The notes below the pieces were generated by a model. It saw nothing but the letters and a program-made list of their open reading frames with translations, searched no databases and was not told the DNA's origin. Shown here piece by piece: positions 26,188-34,785 of a stretch of 59,314 nt of DNA. Positions within the stretch are counted from its first letter, which is position 1; each line of letters starts with the position of its first letter. The stretch spans positions 1 through 59,314 of the forward strand of contig CAZTHB010000002.1 of NCBI GenBank assembly GCA_964613485.1. The letters are read 5' to 3'. A program made the translations under genes and the position numbers. Origin of the DNA: JADZGC01 sp964613485. GTDB taxonomy: Bacteria; Patescibacteriota; Saccharimonadia; CAILAD01; GCA-016700035.

Positions 26188-26376
26188 GCACAACTGGACA
26201 ATAAAATAAAGACTTGTCAAATATCATCCCCTCCTGGAAAATGAGAGGTAATGAAAAACTAACATAAGCTACTACCATATATCCGATAGCAGTAGAGCAT
26301 TATCCTTGAGATTTCCCACTCCCATCTGATATAGTCATTCATAAATCACGCACCTCCAGAGTATGAAAGGGGCCGC

Positions 26377-27078
26377 ATGGCCGCTCAAATTATCACGATC
26401 GATGGCCCGGCTGGGAGTGGCAAATCGACGGCTGCAGAAGCAGTCGCCAAACATCTTGGCGGCATCTGCCTCAATAGTGGCAGTGTATATCGAATCTTGA
26501 CCGTGCTCTACATCCGCCGTAAAGCATTGCAACCCTCGCTCACTGTTGAGGATTTCGCTGAATCCCTCAACGAGATGACCGATATCGCGATCACCGATGG
26601 TGTCGCCACGCACGCCTTCGGACGTCCCATCAGAATGACGGAACTCAAGACGCGTGAGGTCAATATCGAGATCTCCCCCGTTTCGTCAAACCCCCGCGTG
26701 AGAAAATGGGTCAACCGAAGACTGCACCAGTATGCCAACTTCATGATCAAGAACTTCTTTGTCACAATCGTCTGCGAAGGCCGCGATGCAGGGACGGTCA
26801 TCTTCCCCGAAGCAGCCCACAAGTTTTATCTGACAGCGCATGTCGATATTCGTGCAGCACGCATTGGTGAAACACCTGAGCAGGTCACAACACGAGACGA
26901 AATAGACCATGGCAAGCTGGTTGGCAAGCTGATTCGCGAGAGCCAAGCAAGAGCCCTCGGCTACAGCATCATCAACTCCTCAGACCTTGATATCGAAGAA
27001 GTCGTCGATCTAATCTTCTTGGTCATCGATGGCGAGTTCGATGAGTTGCTGCGTACGCTAGGCAAGCTTCCCTCATAA
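26377..27078 (+). CDS. cmk: Cytidylate kinase
   Basis: This 233-residue nucleotide kinase converts CMP/dCMP to the diphosphates. The P-loop IDGPAGSGKSTAAEAVA is at the N-terminus. NSGSVYRI resembles the usual DTGAMYR substrate segment, and VCEGRDAGTVIFPEAAHKFYLTA is the diagnostic GRDxGTVVFPxAxxKxFL motif. The first residues MAAQIITIDGP fix the start at 26377, with GAAAGGGG upstream. It stands alone on the plus strand, with a strong terminator. The lid region is slightly shortened. Confidence 0.92.
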   Translation: MAAQIITIDGPAGSGKSTAAEAVAKHLGGICLNSGSVYRILTVLYIRRKALQPSLTVEDFAESLNEMTDIAITDGVATHAFGRPIRMTELKTREVNIEISPVSSNPRVRKWVNRRLHQYANFMIKNFFVTIVCEGRDAGTVIFPEAAHKFYLTAHVDIRAARIGETPEQVTTRDEIDHGKLVGKLIRESQARALGYSIINSSDLDIEEVVDLIFLVIDGEFDELLRTLGKLPS

Positions 27079-27080
27079 TC

Positions 27081-27109
27081 AAAGACCCCCTCGTCCGAGG
27101 GGGTCTTTT
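27081..27109. terminator. Bidirectional terminator between cmk and rnj
   Basis: AAAGACCCCCTCG and CGAGGGGGTCTTT form a 12-13 bp stem around a short loop, followed by TTTTA on the plus side and preceded by a matching A-run for the minus side. It lies between the ends of the convergent cmk and ribonuclease J genes. Confidence 0.85.
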
Positions 27110-27130
27110 AATCGGTATGATAGATTTGAC

Positions 27131-29209
27131 TTACGTTTCGATCACTACAGGAAGTACAATCGGATTGCGCTTCGTAACTTTGAAGAGGTAGTTTGCAATC
27201 TCGTCGCGCATGCGTGTCTTGATAATCAGTGAGTTGGCTGGCATTGCTTTATCACGCTTATCAAAGATATTTTGCACGATCTGACGACTCTTCTGTACAA
27301 GTTCGACATTATCTTTCATATAGATAAAGCCACGCGAGATGATATCTGGACTCGTAGCGAGCTTGCCGGTCTTCTTGTCGACCGTTGCAACCACCATAAA
27401 TACTCCACTTTCGCTCATAGCGAGGCGATCCTTCAAGACTATCTCTTGTACGTCACCGATGCCAGCACCGTCGATCAATACAGATCCGGCCTGTACTTTA
27501 GGCCCTTCTTTGACCGAACCTTTTTCATCTACAACGAGAGTCTGGCCATCTTCAATCACAAAGACATTGCTGTCGGCGATGCCTTCAGTCAGCGCGATCG
27601 CGGCGTTATGGAACATATGGTGCATCTCACCGTGGATCGGCAGGTAATACTTCGGTCGTACAAGCCGAATCATTTCTTTAATCTCATCGACACTCGCGTG
27701 CCCCGAGGTGTGCATGGTGCCAAGATCATCAATCGAAGCGGTGGCTGGCTGGTAAACATATGTTCCCCATCGGAACAGATTATCTACCATACCCCAAACC
27801 GACTTCTCATTACCTGGAATAATAGAAGCCGAGAGCACAACAACATCGGAGCCCTTAAGCTTCACGTCGCGGTGATCACCAGTACCCATACGCTGCAAGG
27901 CCGAGAAGGTCTCACCTTGCGAGCCAGTTGATACTACGGCCAATTGACCGTCGGAGTATTTCTCCATATCACGAGCCTTGATGAGTAGTCCGGCTGGGAT
28001 CTTCACATAACCGAGCTTGACTGATAACTCGAGGTTGTTGAGCATACTGCGACCCACCACAACCAGCTTGCGCTTTGACTTTGCGACTGCGTCGATAATG
28101 ATTTGCATACGGGTAATCTGACTTGAGAAAGCAGCAATAATTACGCGCTTGTTGTAGTTGCGCACGAAAATCTCATCGATCGTATCGACAATCTCACTCT
28201 CCGAAGCACTACGGCCAGTCTTTTCACAGCTGGTCGAATCACACATCAGCATTAAGACGCCTTCATCACCGATCTGCTTAAGTCGTTCTTTGTCAGAGGG
28301 TTTCCCATCAATTGGGTTCTCTTCAAAGCGCCAATCACCGGTATTTATAACTGTACCGACTGGTGTGCGAATCACGAGAGAACAAGCATCCGGAATAGAG
28401 TGCGTGATGCGCAAGAATTCGATATTAAACACACCAAGCTGGATGCGATCATGCTTATCTTGATCCACAATGTGCAGCTCTGGCTTAAATGGAAGTTTGT
28501 ATTCCTCAAGCTTGCGCTCGATAAACTTAATCGTAAACTTCGCAGCATAGATCGGAGCCGGAATCTTCGGCAGGAGAAATGGAATACCCCCAACGTGGTC
28601 TTCGTGGGCGTGCGTAATGAGGATTCCACGAATCTTATGCTTGCGCTGTTCGAGATACGTCACATCTGGAACCACGAGATCGATACCTGGCTGGTCTTCG
28701 CCCGGGAAGGAGAAGCCCATGTCCATAATAATAATGTCGTCTTCATACTCCAACGCCATGATATTTTTACCGATTTGATTCAGTCCACCAAGTGGAATGA
28801 TCTTGAGCTTACCAGCATCAATCTTGCTCACTCCAGGGATACTCACTGCAGCCTGTTTGGACGAGCCATTCGTGTTAAAGCTCCCCGTGACGAACGTCTG
28901 AGGGCCCTTTGGCATGCGCATGCGAGGCGGGCGGCCAAGTCCACCACGCTCCTGACGCTGGCCATTACGGCTATTGCCGCCGCCGTTATTATTGCGACCA
29001 CGCTGACCTTGACTCTGTTGGCTACCGCGACCTTGTGTGCGATTCTGAGCGCCGCGTCCTTGCTGCTGACGCTGCGAGCGATCACTTGCGCGCGCCTGTT
29101 CGCTACCCTGTTTTGACGCAGGCGTACGGCGAGTTGTTGATTCTGATTGTACCGAAGGTTTCGGCATGTCGTCGGCCGACAGCGGCCGACTTGTTAAATT
29201 ATCTGACAT
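27131..29209 (-). CDS. rnj: Ribonuclease J
   Basis: This metallo-beta-lactamase/beta-CASP nuclease has 692 residues. The first 115 or so are a disordered tail rich in Gln, Arg, Gly and Asn, probably RNA-binding. The metal motif HAHEDHVGG is near residue 196, with further motifs CDSTSCEKTGRSASE and GHASVDEIKEMI, and HGEMHHM near the C-terminal part of the catalytic fold. RNase J is a 5'-3' exo- and endonuclease that drives mRNA decay where RNase E is absent. It ends an operon with pnp and rpsO, so both main decay enzymes are made together. AAGGA precedes the ATG. Confidence 0.95.
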   Translation of the reverse strand: MSDNLTSRPLSADDMPKPSVQSESTTRRTPASKQGSEQARASDRSQRQQQGRGAQNRTQGRGSQQSQGQRGRNNNGGGNSRNGQRQERGGLGRPPRMRMPKGPQTFVTGSFNTNGSSKQAAVSIPGVSKIDAGKLKIIPLGGLNQIGKNIMALEYEDDIIIMDMGFSFPGEDQPGIDLVVPDVTYLEQRKHKIRGILITHAHEDHVGGIPFLLPKIPAPIYAAKFTIKFIERKLEEYKLPFKPELHIVDQDKHDRIQLGVFNIEFLRITHSIPDACSLVIRTPVGTVINTGDWRFEENPIDGKPSDKERLKQIGDEGVLMLMCDSTSCEKTGRSASESEIVDTIDEIFVRNYNKRVIIAAFSSQITRMQIIIDAVAKSKRKLVVVGRSMLNNLELSVKLGYVKIPAGLLIKARDMEKYSDGQLAVVSTGSQGETFSALQRMGTGDHRDVKLKGSDVVVLSASIIPGNEKSVWGMVDNLFRWGTYVYQPATASIDDLGTMHTSGHASVDEIKEMIRLVRPKYYLPIHGEMHHMFHNAAIALTEGIADSNVFVIEDGQTLVVDEKGSVKEGPKVQAGSVLIDGAGIGDVQEIVLKDRLAMSESGVFMVVATVDKKTGKLATSPDIISRGFIYMKDNVELVQKSRQIVQNIFDKRDKAMPANSLIIKTRMRDEIANYLFKVTKRNPIVLPVVIET

Positions 29210-29249
29210 AATGTTCCTTTCTTAATCGATTGGTTTTAATGAATAAAAG

Positions 29250-29858
29250 CTAAGTTATTTCCTGAAGGATTTCTGGAATTTTGGCAAAATCTTCCTTCAG
29301 TGTTTCGCGCATTCCACCATTATAAAGGGCAGCTGCAGGATGGTAGAGCGGCAAGAAGACTTGAGCGCGATTTTTGCCGGCATGCGCGTAGGTGTGCTTG
29401 ATAGGCTGACCGTGCGCCTGGCCAATTTTCTTCTCGGGGAAGAATACCGACATCGAGTGGCGCCCGAGAAAGACTACCAATTTTGGCTGAATGATTTCGA
29501 TTTGCTCTAGGAGGTACGGGAGACAGGCCTGAATCTCATCGGGGAGCGGGTCGCGATTATTGGGCGGACGATATTTCACAACATTCGTGATGAATACGTC
29601 CTCGCGCGTCATTCCGATAGACTCAAGCATTTCTGCCAGAAACTTACCGGACGCGCCAACAAACGGTCGGCCTTGACGATCTTCCTCTGCCCCGGGGGCT
29701 TCACCCACAAACACGATGTCTGCTTCTGGGTCACCCTCGCCGGGCACAGGATTGCTTACTGATTTACATAATTCGGTACAAACCTCACAAGAGGCAATGC
29801 GAGCGGCGATTTGATCAAGTTTGGTTTGTCTTTGAACACGTTCGTCGCCCGCCATCAT
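29250..29858 (-). CDS. Uracil-DNA glycosylase, family 4 type
   Basis: This 202-residue protein has motif A (FVGEAPGAEEDRQGRPFVGASGK), typical of iron-sulfur family 4 enzymes, and the C-terminal motif LPLYHPAAALYN. It removes uracil from DNA. Cysteines occur as CEVCTELC near the N-terminus and in QACLPYL. The position that is usually Cys in VKCRPP is Tyr here (VVKYRPPNNRDP), so cluster ligation may differ. The start follows the pnp stop by only four bases, with a tandem ATG-ATG. Confidence 0.88.
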   Translation of the reverse strand: MMAGDERVQRQTKLDQIAARIASCEVCTELCKSVSNPVPGEGDPEADIVFVGEAPGAEEDRQGRPFVGASGKFLAEMLESIGMTREDVFITNVVKYRPPNNRDPLPDEIQACLPYLLEQIEIIQPKLVVFLGRHSMSVFFPEKKIGQAHGQPIKHTYAHAGKNRAQVFLPLYHPAAALYNGGMRETLKEDFAKIPEILQEIT

Positions 29859-29862
29859 GTAC

Positions 29863-32004
29863 CTAGTTGGATTGAGCAGCTTTTTTGCTCAAATTAAACC
29901 TTCCTCGGTCGTCTTTCTCGAGCAGCTTCACCTTTATCTTGTCACCTTCCTTCAGTTCATCACTTACTTTTTCAACACGATGTTCGGCTATCTGGCTGAC
30001 ATGAACGAGTCCTTCACGACCCGGCATAAACTCTACAAAGGCACCAAACTCCATGAGTTTTGTAACCGTGCCGTCATATATCTTGCCTACTTCTGGCTCA
30101 GCGGTAATTGCCTCAATCCATGTTTTAGCCTGCTCGGCCTTCTCTGCGTCTTCGGAATAAATCATCACCAAGCCAGAGTCCTCGATATCGATTTGAGTAC
30201 CAGTCTCCTCGGTGATCTTGCGAATAGTCTCACCCCCCTTACCGATAACTTCCTTGATCTTATCAGGATTAATCGTAAGCTTTGTAATGCGTGGTGCATA
30301 AGGAGACATTTCAGAACGTGCTTCAGGAAGGATCTTCATCATTTCTCCCATGATGTGAGCCCTGCCTTCCTTTGCCTGCGCAAGCGCATCGCGCATGATT
30401 TCTACCGTAATACCCTTGACCTTAATATCCATCTGAAGAGCGGTGATGCCTTCACTCGAACCAGCAACCTTAAAGTCCATATCTCCGGCAAAGTCTTCGG
30501 CACCCTGGATATCCGAGAGAATAATGTACTTACCAGGATTAGCGTGATCAATCACTAACCCCATCGCAATTCCAGAAATCGGGCGCTTCAGTGGTACGCC
30601 AGCATCCATCAGCGACAAGGTTGAACCACAAACTGATGCCATGCTAGTCGAGCCATTTGAGCTCAAGATCTCCGACACGACACGTATTGCATACGGGAAA
30701 TCTTCCATTGTAGGGATCATCGGCTCGAGTGCACGTTCAGCTAAAGCACCGTGCCCAATTTCGCGACGACCTGTACCGCGCAACGGTCGCGCTTCACCGG
30801 TTGAATATGGTGGGAAGTTGTAGTGATGCATATAACGCTTACTCGTATCCTCTTCCATCGTGTCAATCAACTGTGCAAAGCTCGTCGGTGCAAGCGTCGT
30901 CAATGTCAATGCTTGAGTAGTTCCGCGCGTAAAGATCGCCGAACCGTGCGTGCGTGGCAATACACCCGCAGCACCAGAAATCGGACGGATTTCAGTAGTC
31001 TTGCGCTGATCAGGTCGCTCTCCATCTTCGAGAATAGCCCGACGAATCTCATTATCTATAGCTTTCGTAAAGGCTTCTTTGACCTTCCCCGCAGAAAATC
31101 GTTCTTTGTCGTCTTCCATCTCGGCAGGAAGCGGACCAAACTCCGCCAGCACCGCTTCACGAAGCTCATTAATCGAATCCTGACGCTTTAGGCCATCTGT
31201 GTGGCGAACATATTGTCCGAGCTTGCCATCAAGAAACTGCTCGATCTTCTCAGTAAGCTCTTGATCCGCCTTAAACAGATCAAACTTCTGAGACACAACG
31301 CCCATTTCTTTGACCATCTGCTCTTGGAGCTCAATTACAGGGCGCCAAGAATCAATCGATAGCTGCAAGGCTTCGAGCATTGTCTCCTCGCTCACTTCCT
31401 CCGCACCAGCTTCAACCATCATGATGGCATCCTTGGTACCTGCAACCGTCAGATTGAGCGTACTAGCATCTTGTTCGCTATTCGTGGGAAATGGGACGAG
31501 TTTTCCGTCTATCTGACCAATACGAATACCGGCCACGGGGCCCTCAAACGGCGCGCCCGTTAGCATAAGTGCGCTCGAGGCAGCAATGATGCCGATAATG
31601 TCTGGCTCATGCTCCATATCGACTGATAGTGGCATAACAACGACTTGGACGTCATTACGGTAACCCTTAGGGAAAAGCGGGCGAATCGGGCGGTCTATCA
31701 AGCGACAAGTCAAAATCGCCTTCTCGCTCGGACGCCCTTCACGCTTAATGAAACGGCTACCCGAGATCTTGCCAGCTGCATACATACGCTCTTCATAATC
31801 AATGAGTAGTGGAAAGAAATCCTGATCGGGCTTAGGCTCCGCTGCAACCACTGCGGATGCAAACACAACCGTATCGCCATAACGTACAGTTACGGCGCCA
31901 GTCGCTAAGAACGCGAGGTTCCCTGTTTCAATAGTTAGTTTTTTTCCTGCAAATTCAGCTTCGAAGGTGGCTTGCTTGCCACCAAACGGATGAATAATAT
32001 TCAT
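29863..32004 (-). CDS. pnp: Polynucleotide phosphorylase
   Basis: This 713-residue enzyme has two RNase PH domains, a helical linker, a KH domain near 560-620 (DKIKEVIGKGGETIRKI) and a C-terminal S1 domain (GKIYDGTVTKLMEFGAFVEF). The catalytic half has GSAIFTRGTTQALTLTTL and the FPPYSTGEARPLRGTGRREIGHG segment. It degrades RNA 3'-5' with phosphate and can add tails. It is encoded after rpsO as in many bacteria, with a 317-base intergenic stretch containing a structured element. AAGGAAATAT precedes the ATG. Confidence 0.97.
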   Translation of the reverse strand: MNIIHPFGGKQATFEAEFAGKKLTIETGNLAFLATGAVTVRYGDTVVFASAVVAAEPKPDQDFFPLLIDYEERMYAAGKISGSRFIKREGRPSEKAILTCRLIDRPIRPLFPKGYRNDVQVVVMPLSVDMEHEPDIIGIIAASSALMLTGAPFEGPVAGIRIGQIDGKLVPFPTNSEQDASTLNLTVAGTKDAIMMVEAGAEEVSEETMLEALQLSIDSWRPVIELQEQMVKEMGVVSQKFDLFKADQELTEKIEQFLDGKLGQYVRHTDGLKRQDSINELREAVLAEFGPLPAEMEDDKERFSAGKVKEAFTKAIDNEIRRAILEDGERPDQRKTTEIRPISGAAGVLPRTHGSAIFTRGTTQALTLTTLAPTSFAQLIDTMEEDTSKRYMHHYNFPPYSTGEARPLRGTGRREIGHGALAERALEPMIPTMEDFPYAIRVVSEILSSNGSTSMASVCGSTLSLMDAGVPLKRPISGIAMGLVIDHANPGKYIILSDIQGAEDFAGDMDFKVAGSSEGITALQMDIKVKGITVEIMRDALAQAKEGRAHIMGEMMKILPEARSEMSPYAPRITKLTINPDKIKEVIGKGGETIRKITEETGTQIDIEDSGLVMIYSEDAEKAEQAKTWIEAITAEPEVGKIYDGTVTKLMEFGAFVEFMPGREGLVHVSQIAEHRVEKVSDELKEGDKIKVKLLEKDDRGRFNLSKKAAQSN

Positions 32005-32321
32005 ATATTTCCTTATATTCCTTCTTCAGTTCTTGAGGTAAGTCTGCACTGATTCTTGTCAGGTGCCAGAGAACATATGACCAGGTCGTCTCGTGACGAT
32101 GATCCTATCTACTCTTTCACCTGCTTGTCATGCAGAGCGAAGTTATTTAGTTATCAATAGATATATTTTACTACAAAAAACGCATAATCGTTATTTTAAG
32201 AAGGGGCTTCCATACGGCATTAACTGCAAGGCGAATTCGAGGGGCGGACTGAGCCATACGATTAGTACGATGAGGGAGCACCGGAGAAGCTAACGCAGCG
32301 ATTTGTACGTATGGAGGTCGA
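32005..32321 (-). other. 317-base intergenic region between rpsO and pnp
   Basis: The rpsO-proximal part (32207-32317) is copy 2 of the structured element. The remaining 200 bases hold the pnp ribosome binding site and A+T-rich stretches, including a T6 run in the minus RNA near 32175-32180. I see no open frame with a ribosome binding site and no firm promoter. Confidence 0.5.
32207..32317 (-). repeat. Structured intergenic element, copy 2 (rpsO-pnp)
   Basis: This is the second copy of the element seen after rpsR. It begins four bases after the rpsO stop. Its terminal stem is UCCAUACG with CGUAUGGA (8 bp), unrelated in sequence to that of copy 1. The core hairpin CGUAC-UAAUC-GUAUG keeps pairing through G-U pairs that exist only in the minus-strand RNA. 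The shared segments CTCATCGTAC and TCGCCTTG are identical in both copies. Confidence 0.55.
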
Positions 32322-32591
32322 TTAGCGACGGAGCTTGAGCTTCTTCACGATAGCCTCGTACCGCTCCTGAGATGACTTCTGTAAGTAATCTAGGAGGCGT
32401 CGGCGCTTCGAAACCATAGCAAGCAAACCACGACGACTGTGATTGTCCTGCTTATGCTTCTTCAGGTGATCAGTGAGTTGCGCAATCTTAGTAGTAAAAA
32501 TCGCAATTTGAACTTCGGCAGAGCCCGTGTCCTTGGCATGCTTACCGTGCTTTTTGACCAATGATTTTTTGTCGAGTTGTGTTGTAGTCAT
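32322..32591 (-). CDS. rpsO: 30S ribosomal protein S15
   Basis: This 89-residue protein is a normal S15, with DTGSAEVQIAIFTTKIAQLTDHL, then HKQDNHSRRGLLAMVSKRRRLLDYL as the rRNA-binding segments. It binds 16S rRNA early in small-subunit assembly. It follows truB by 18 bases. A TATACT box lies 12 bases before its ATG with no ribosome binding site, so an extra promoter giving a very short leader is possible. Confidence 0.97.
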   Translation of the reverse strand: MTTTQLDKKSLVKKHGKHAKDTGSAEVQIAIFTTKIAQLTDHLKKHKQDNHSRRGLLAMVSKRRRLLDYLQKSSQERYEAIVKKLKLRR

Positions 32592-32609
32592 AATAGTTTA
32601 CTCAGTATA

Positions 32610-33275
32610 TCAGATAGGGAGAATATTTTCAAGTGCTACGGCGTCCCGTACATCATATTCACCAATTTTTGTACGTCGCAGAGCGGTCAGATATGCACCA
32701 GTCTGGAGTCCCTCCCCCAAATCTCGCGCCAAAGATCGAATATATGTCCCGCTCGAGACACGCACCGTAGCAGTAATTACAGGGTAGTCGTATGAAATAT
32801 CACGCCATTCACAAACTGTGACCGGACGTGGGGCTAGCTCAACCTGAGCACCTTCTCTGGCAAGCTTGTAAGCTCGCTTCCCGCCCACTTTCATCGCGCT
32901 GTAGATAGGGGGCGTTTGTAGTATCTCCCCTGTTAGCCCCATTATGACCTGATCGACTTGCTCTTGAGTAGGTCTCAAATTACTTACTTGTGTGCGCTTG
33001 CCTTCCAGGTCATCCGTTGTCGAGGTCTCTCCTAGCGTAATCTCAAGTTCGTATTCTTTGTCTTGCTTTAAGAGCGAATCTGCCTGACGAGTAAACTCCT
33101 TCCCCACCAGAAGCAACAAGAGCCCGGTTGCCAACGGATCAAGCGTACCGGCATGTCCGATCTTCTTAATCCCCGTGAGCTTGCGTAAAACATACACAGC
33201 CCAAAATGAACTCTTTTTATATGGCTTGTCGACGAGCCAAAGCCCTTGTGGTTCAGACAATTTTCCGCGTTTCAT
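32610..33275 (-). CDS. truB: tRNA pseudouridine(55) synthase TruB
   Basis: This 221-residue enzyme makes pseudouridine 55 in tRNA. The catalytic Asp is in KIGHAGTLDPLATGLLLLLVGKE near residue 45. Other signatures are KEYELEITLGETSTTDDLEG and VSSGTYIRSLARDLGEGL. The C-terminal PUA domain is missing: the protein stops soon after the catalytic domain, and it is shorter than the roughly 300 residues of E. coli TruB. It lies between the DHH-like gene and rpsO, as in the common nusA-infB-rbfA-truB-rpsO cluster. Confidence 0.93.
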   Translation of the reverse strand: MKRGKLSEPQGLWLVDKPYKKSSFWAVYVLRKLTGIKKIGHAGTLDPLATGLLLLLVGKEFTRQADSLLKQDKEYELEITLGETSTTDDLEGKRTQVSNLRPTQEQVDQVIMGLTGEILQTPPIYSAMKVGGKRAYKLAREGAQVELAPRPVTVCEWRDISYDYPVITATVRVSSGTYIRSLARDLGEGLQTGAYLTALRRTKIGEYDVRDAVALENILPI

Positions 33276-33319
33276 AATGAATACAAATAGTATGCGCTTT
33301 TTACTATAAATGCGCGAGT

Positions 33320-34237
33320 TTATTGAATTCCAGGACTGACTACTTGAGGCTGAACCTGCTGAGCTTGAACACTATTTTCAGATTGCTTAAGCTGCTCGGC
33401 AGCTGCTTGAAGCTGCTGCAACGTATCGCTCGGTAACGTCTGTGCGACGGTTTTTTGCTCCGTTTTTTCTTGCGGCTTCTGTGTACTAAACAGTACTTTG
33501 ACGATCTCTTGCTGCCGTGCGCCGTTACTCATCAGCTGCGCCGCCATAGTAAGGGCTTTTGCTGTTGTAGACGCTGTCGTAAAGCGGTTTGTATTTGCCA
33601 TAATCCCTGCAAGCAAAGCTGTGGCAATATCCGCGTTCATTAATCCTGAGCCAAGCGAATCAATTGTGCCAATCAACATCTCACACACGCTCGTAGCGTT
33701 AGTATCAATGAAGTTAACACTTCCGTACTGCTCATTTACTCGATGAAAATCGTAATTTATAAGATGAAGCCCGTCAAAAAGGGTTGGATTCTGCTCGAGA
33801 AGTGCGTCAATCTTACCAATTGAAAGCACACCGATCACAACCACGAGATCAAACTGAAATGCCCCGTATGAGAAGCTAGCATCTGACGATTTGAAATTGC
33901 CGGCGTGAGGAGTAATAGTGACATTGAGCCGTCCATCTGCCACATCGTATTTTAGTTTTTCTACTTCTACATGAGCGAGATCGAGTGAAACAATAAAGTC
34001 ACGTACTCCGTCGAGAGTACGAGAGATTTTGCCCGTATCTACAACTCCAGCACCAAGTGGTAGCTCGTCTGTAATTACAGCATGCGATTTTTTGCCAGCT
34101 GCAGCCAGCGCGTTTTGTAGCGCAAAGACCCCCATCACTTGATCAAGTGATGGCTGGCGGCCAGTGACGATCAGGACACTTTCGGCCTGCTTCAATAGCT
34201 CCGTGGCTTGTTGCTTCGGGGTAATCTCGGTATTCAT
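33320..34237 (-). CDS. DHH-superfamily (NrnA/RecJ-like) protein with degenerate active site
   Basis: This 305-residue protein has the layout of NrnA-type nano-RNases, beginning with an SVLIVTGRQPSLDQVMGVFALQNAL segment. The usual DxD of motif I reads SLDQV, and the family DHH motif reads NYDFHRVNEQYG. Later landmarks are kept (VNFIDTNATSVCEMLIG and ATALLAGIMANTNRF), but the last has Asn where Asp is usual. The C-terminal 40 residues are Gln-rich. DHH genes commonly neighbour rbfA-truB. Loss of several metal ligands suggests a weak or non-catalytic protein that may bind RNA or cyclic nucleotides. Confidence 0.75.
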   Translation of the reverse strand: MNTEITPKQQATELLKQAESVLIVTGRQPSLDQVMGVFALQNALAAAGKKSHAVITDELPLGAGVVDTGKISRTLDGVRDFIVSLDLAHVEVEKLKYDVADGRLNVTITPHAGNFKSSDASFSYGAFQFDLVVVIGVLSIGKIDALLEQNPTLFDGLHLINYDFHRVNEQYGSVNFIDTNATSVCEMLIGTIDSLGSGLMNADIATALLAGIMANTNRFTTASTTAKALTMAAQLMSNGARQQEIVKVLFSTQKPQEKTEQKTVAQTLPSDTLQQLQAAAEQLKQSENSVQAQQVQPQVVSPGIQ

Positions 34238-34268
34238 AAGTTATACGTATTCTTTAAGAGAATATGAT

Positions 34269-34297
34269 ATTGTACCTGATTTGATTATTAATGTCAA
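34269..34297 (-). promoter_or_regulatory. Promoter of the DHH-truB-rpsO-pnp operon
   Basis: On the minus strand, a perfect TTGACA (34292-34297) and TACAAT (34269-34274) are 17 bases apart. The -10 is part of CAGGTACAAT, the motif that recurs at leaderless genes. The leader is about 25 bases. Confidence 0.75.
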
Positions 34298-34336
34298 TAG
34301 CATAACTTTTTTGTACGCGCTCGGATGAGTAATACT

Positions 34337-34365
34337 TTGACAAATTATCAGGTTTGAGTTATGAT
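34337..34365 (+). promoter_or_regulatory. rpsT promoter
   Basis: A perfect TTGACA (34337-34342), a 17-base spacer and TATGAT (34360-34365) are seen. The leader of about 57 bases contains AAGGA before the ATG. It is divergent from the DHH operon promoter. Confidence 0.8.
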
Positions 34366-34429
34366 ACATCGGTCTCGCGCCCACCCCATCTAAGTCGGGC
34401 GCCAACAGCATAAACAAGGATTGTAATGA

Positions 34430-34774
34430 ATGCCAATTATTAAATCAGCTATGAAGAGAGTTCGTCAGCAAGCCAAGCGCCGTTCACGCAACCTGGCTGC
34501 AAAGCGAAACATCAAGGCTTCGAGCAAGCAGACACTTGCTGCAATAGCAACGAATGACATTAAGGCCGCCCAAGAATCGCTTAAACAGGCTATTTCGCAG
34601 ATCGATAAGGCTGCAAAGAAAGGCACCTTGCACAAAAACACCGCCGCACGCCGCAAGAGCTCCCTTACCCGTTCATATAACTCTGTCAGCGATACTGCTT
34701 ACGGCACAGATAAAGCGGTCAAAAAAGCAGCAAAACCGGCTGCAAAAAAGGCTCCCGCTAAAAAAGCTGCCTAG
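34430..34774 (+). CDS. rpsT: 30S ribosomal protein S20
   Basis: This 114-residue protein starts MPIIKSAMKRVRQQAKRRSR and contains the QAISQIDKAAKKGTLHKNTAARRKSSL segment of S20. The C-terminal 25 residues are a Lys/Ala tail (KKAAKPAAKKAPAKKAA), longer than usual. It binds the 5' domain and 3' minor domain of 16S rRNA. It stands alone with its own promoter, and its terminator lies inside the end of the convergent holA. Confidence 0.96.
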   Translation: MPIIKSAMKRVRQQAKRRSRNLAAKRNIKASSKQTLAAIATNDIKAAQESLKQAISQIDKAAKKGTLHKNTAARRKSSLTRSYNSVSDTAYGTDKAVKKAAKPAAKKAPAKKAA

Positions 34775-34785
34775 GCTCGCTAGCC

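Noticed and set aside
28400..29116. 238-residue open frame on the plus strand
   Set aside because: It is antisense to the low-complexity and metallo-beta-lactamase part of ribonuclease J and has no ribosome binding site. The minus-strand protein has clear catalytic motifs.
29857..30558. 233-residue plus-strand frame opposite pnp
   Set aside because: It is antisense to the KH and S1 domains of PNPase and has no protein-like features of its own.
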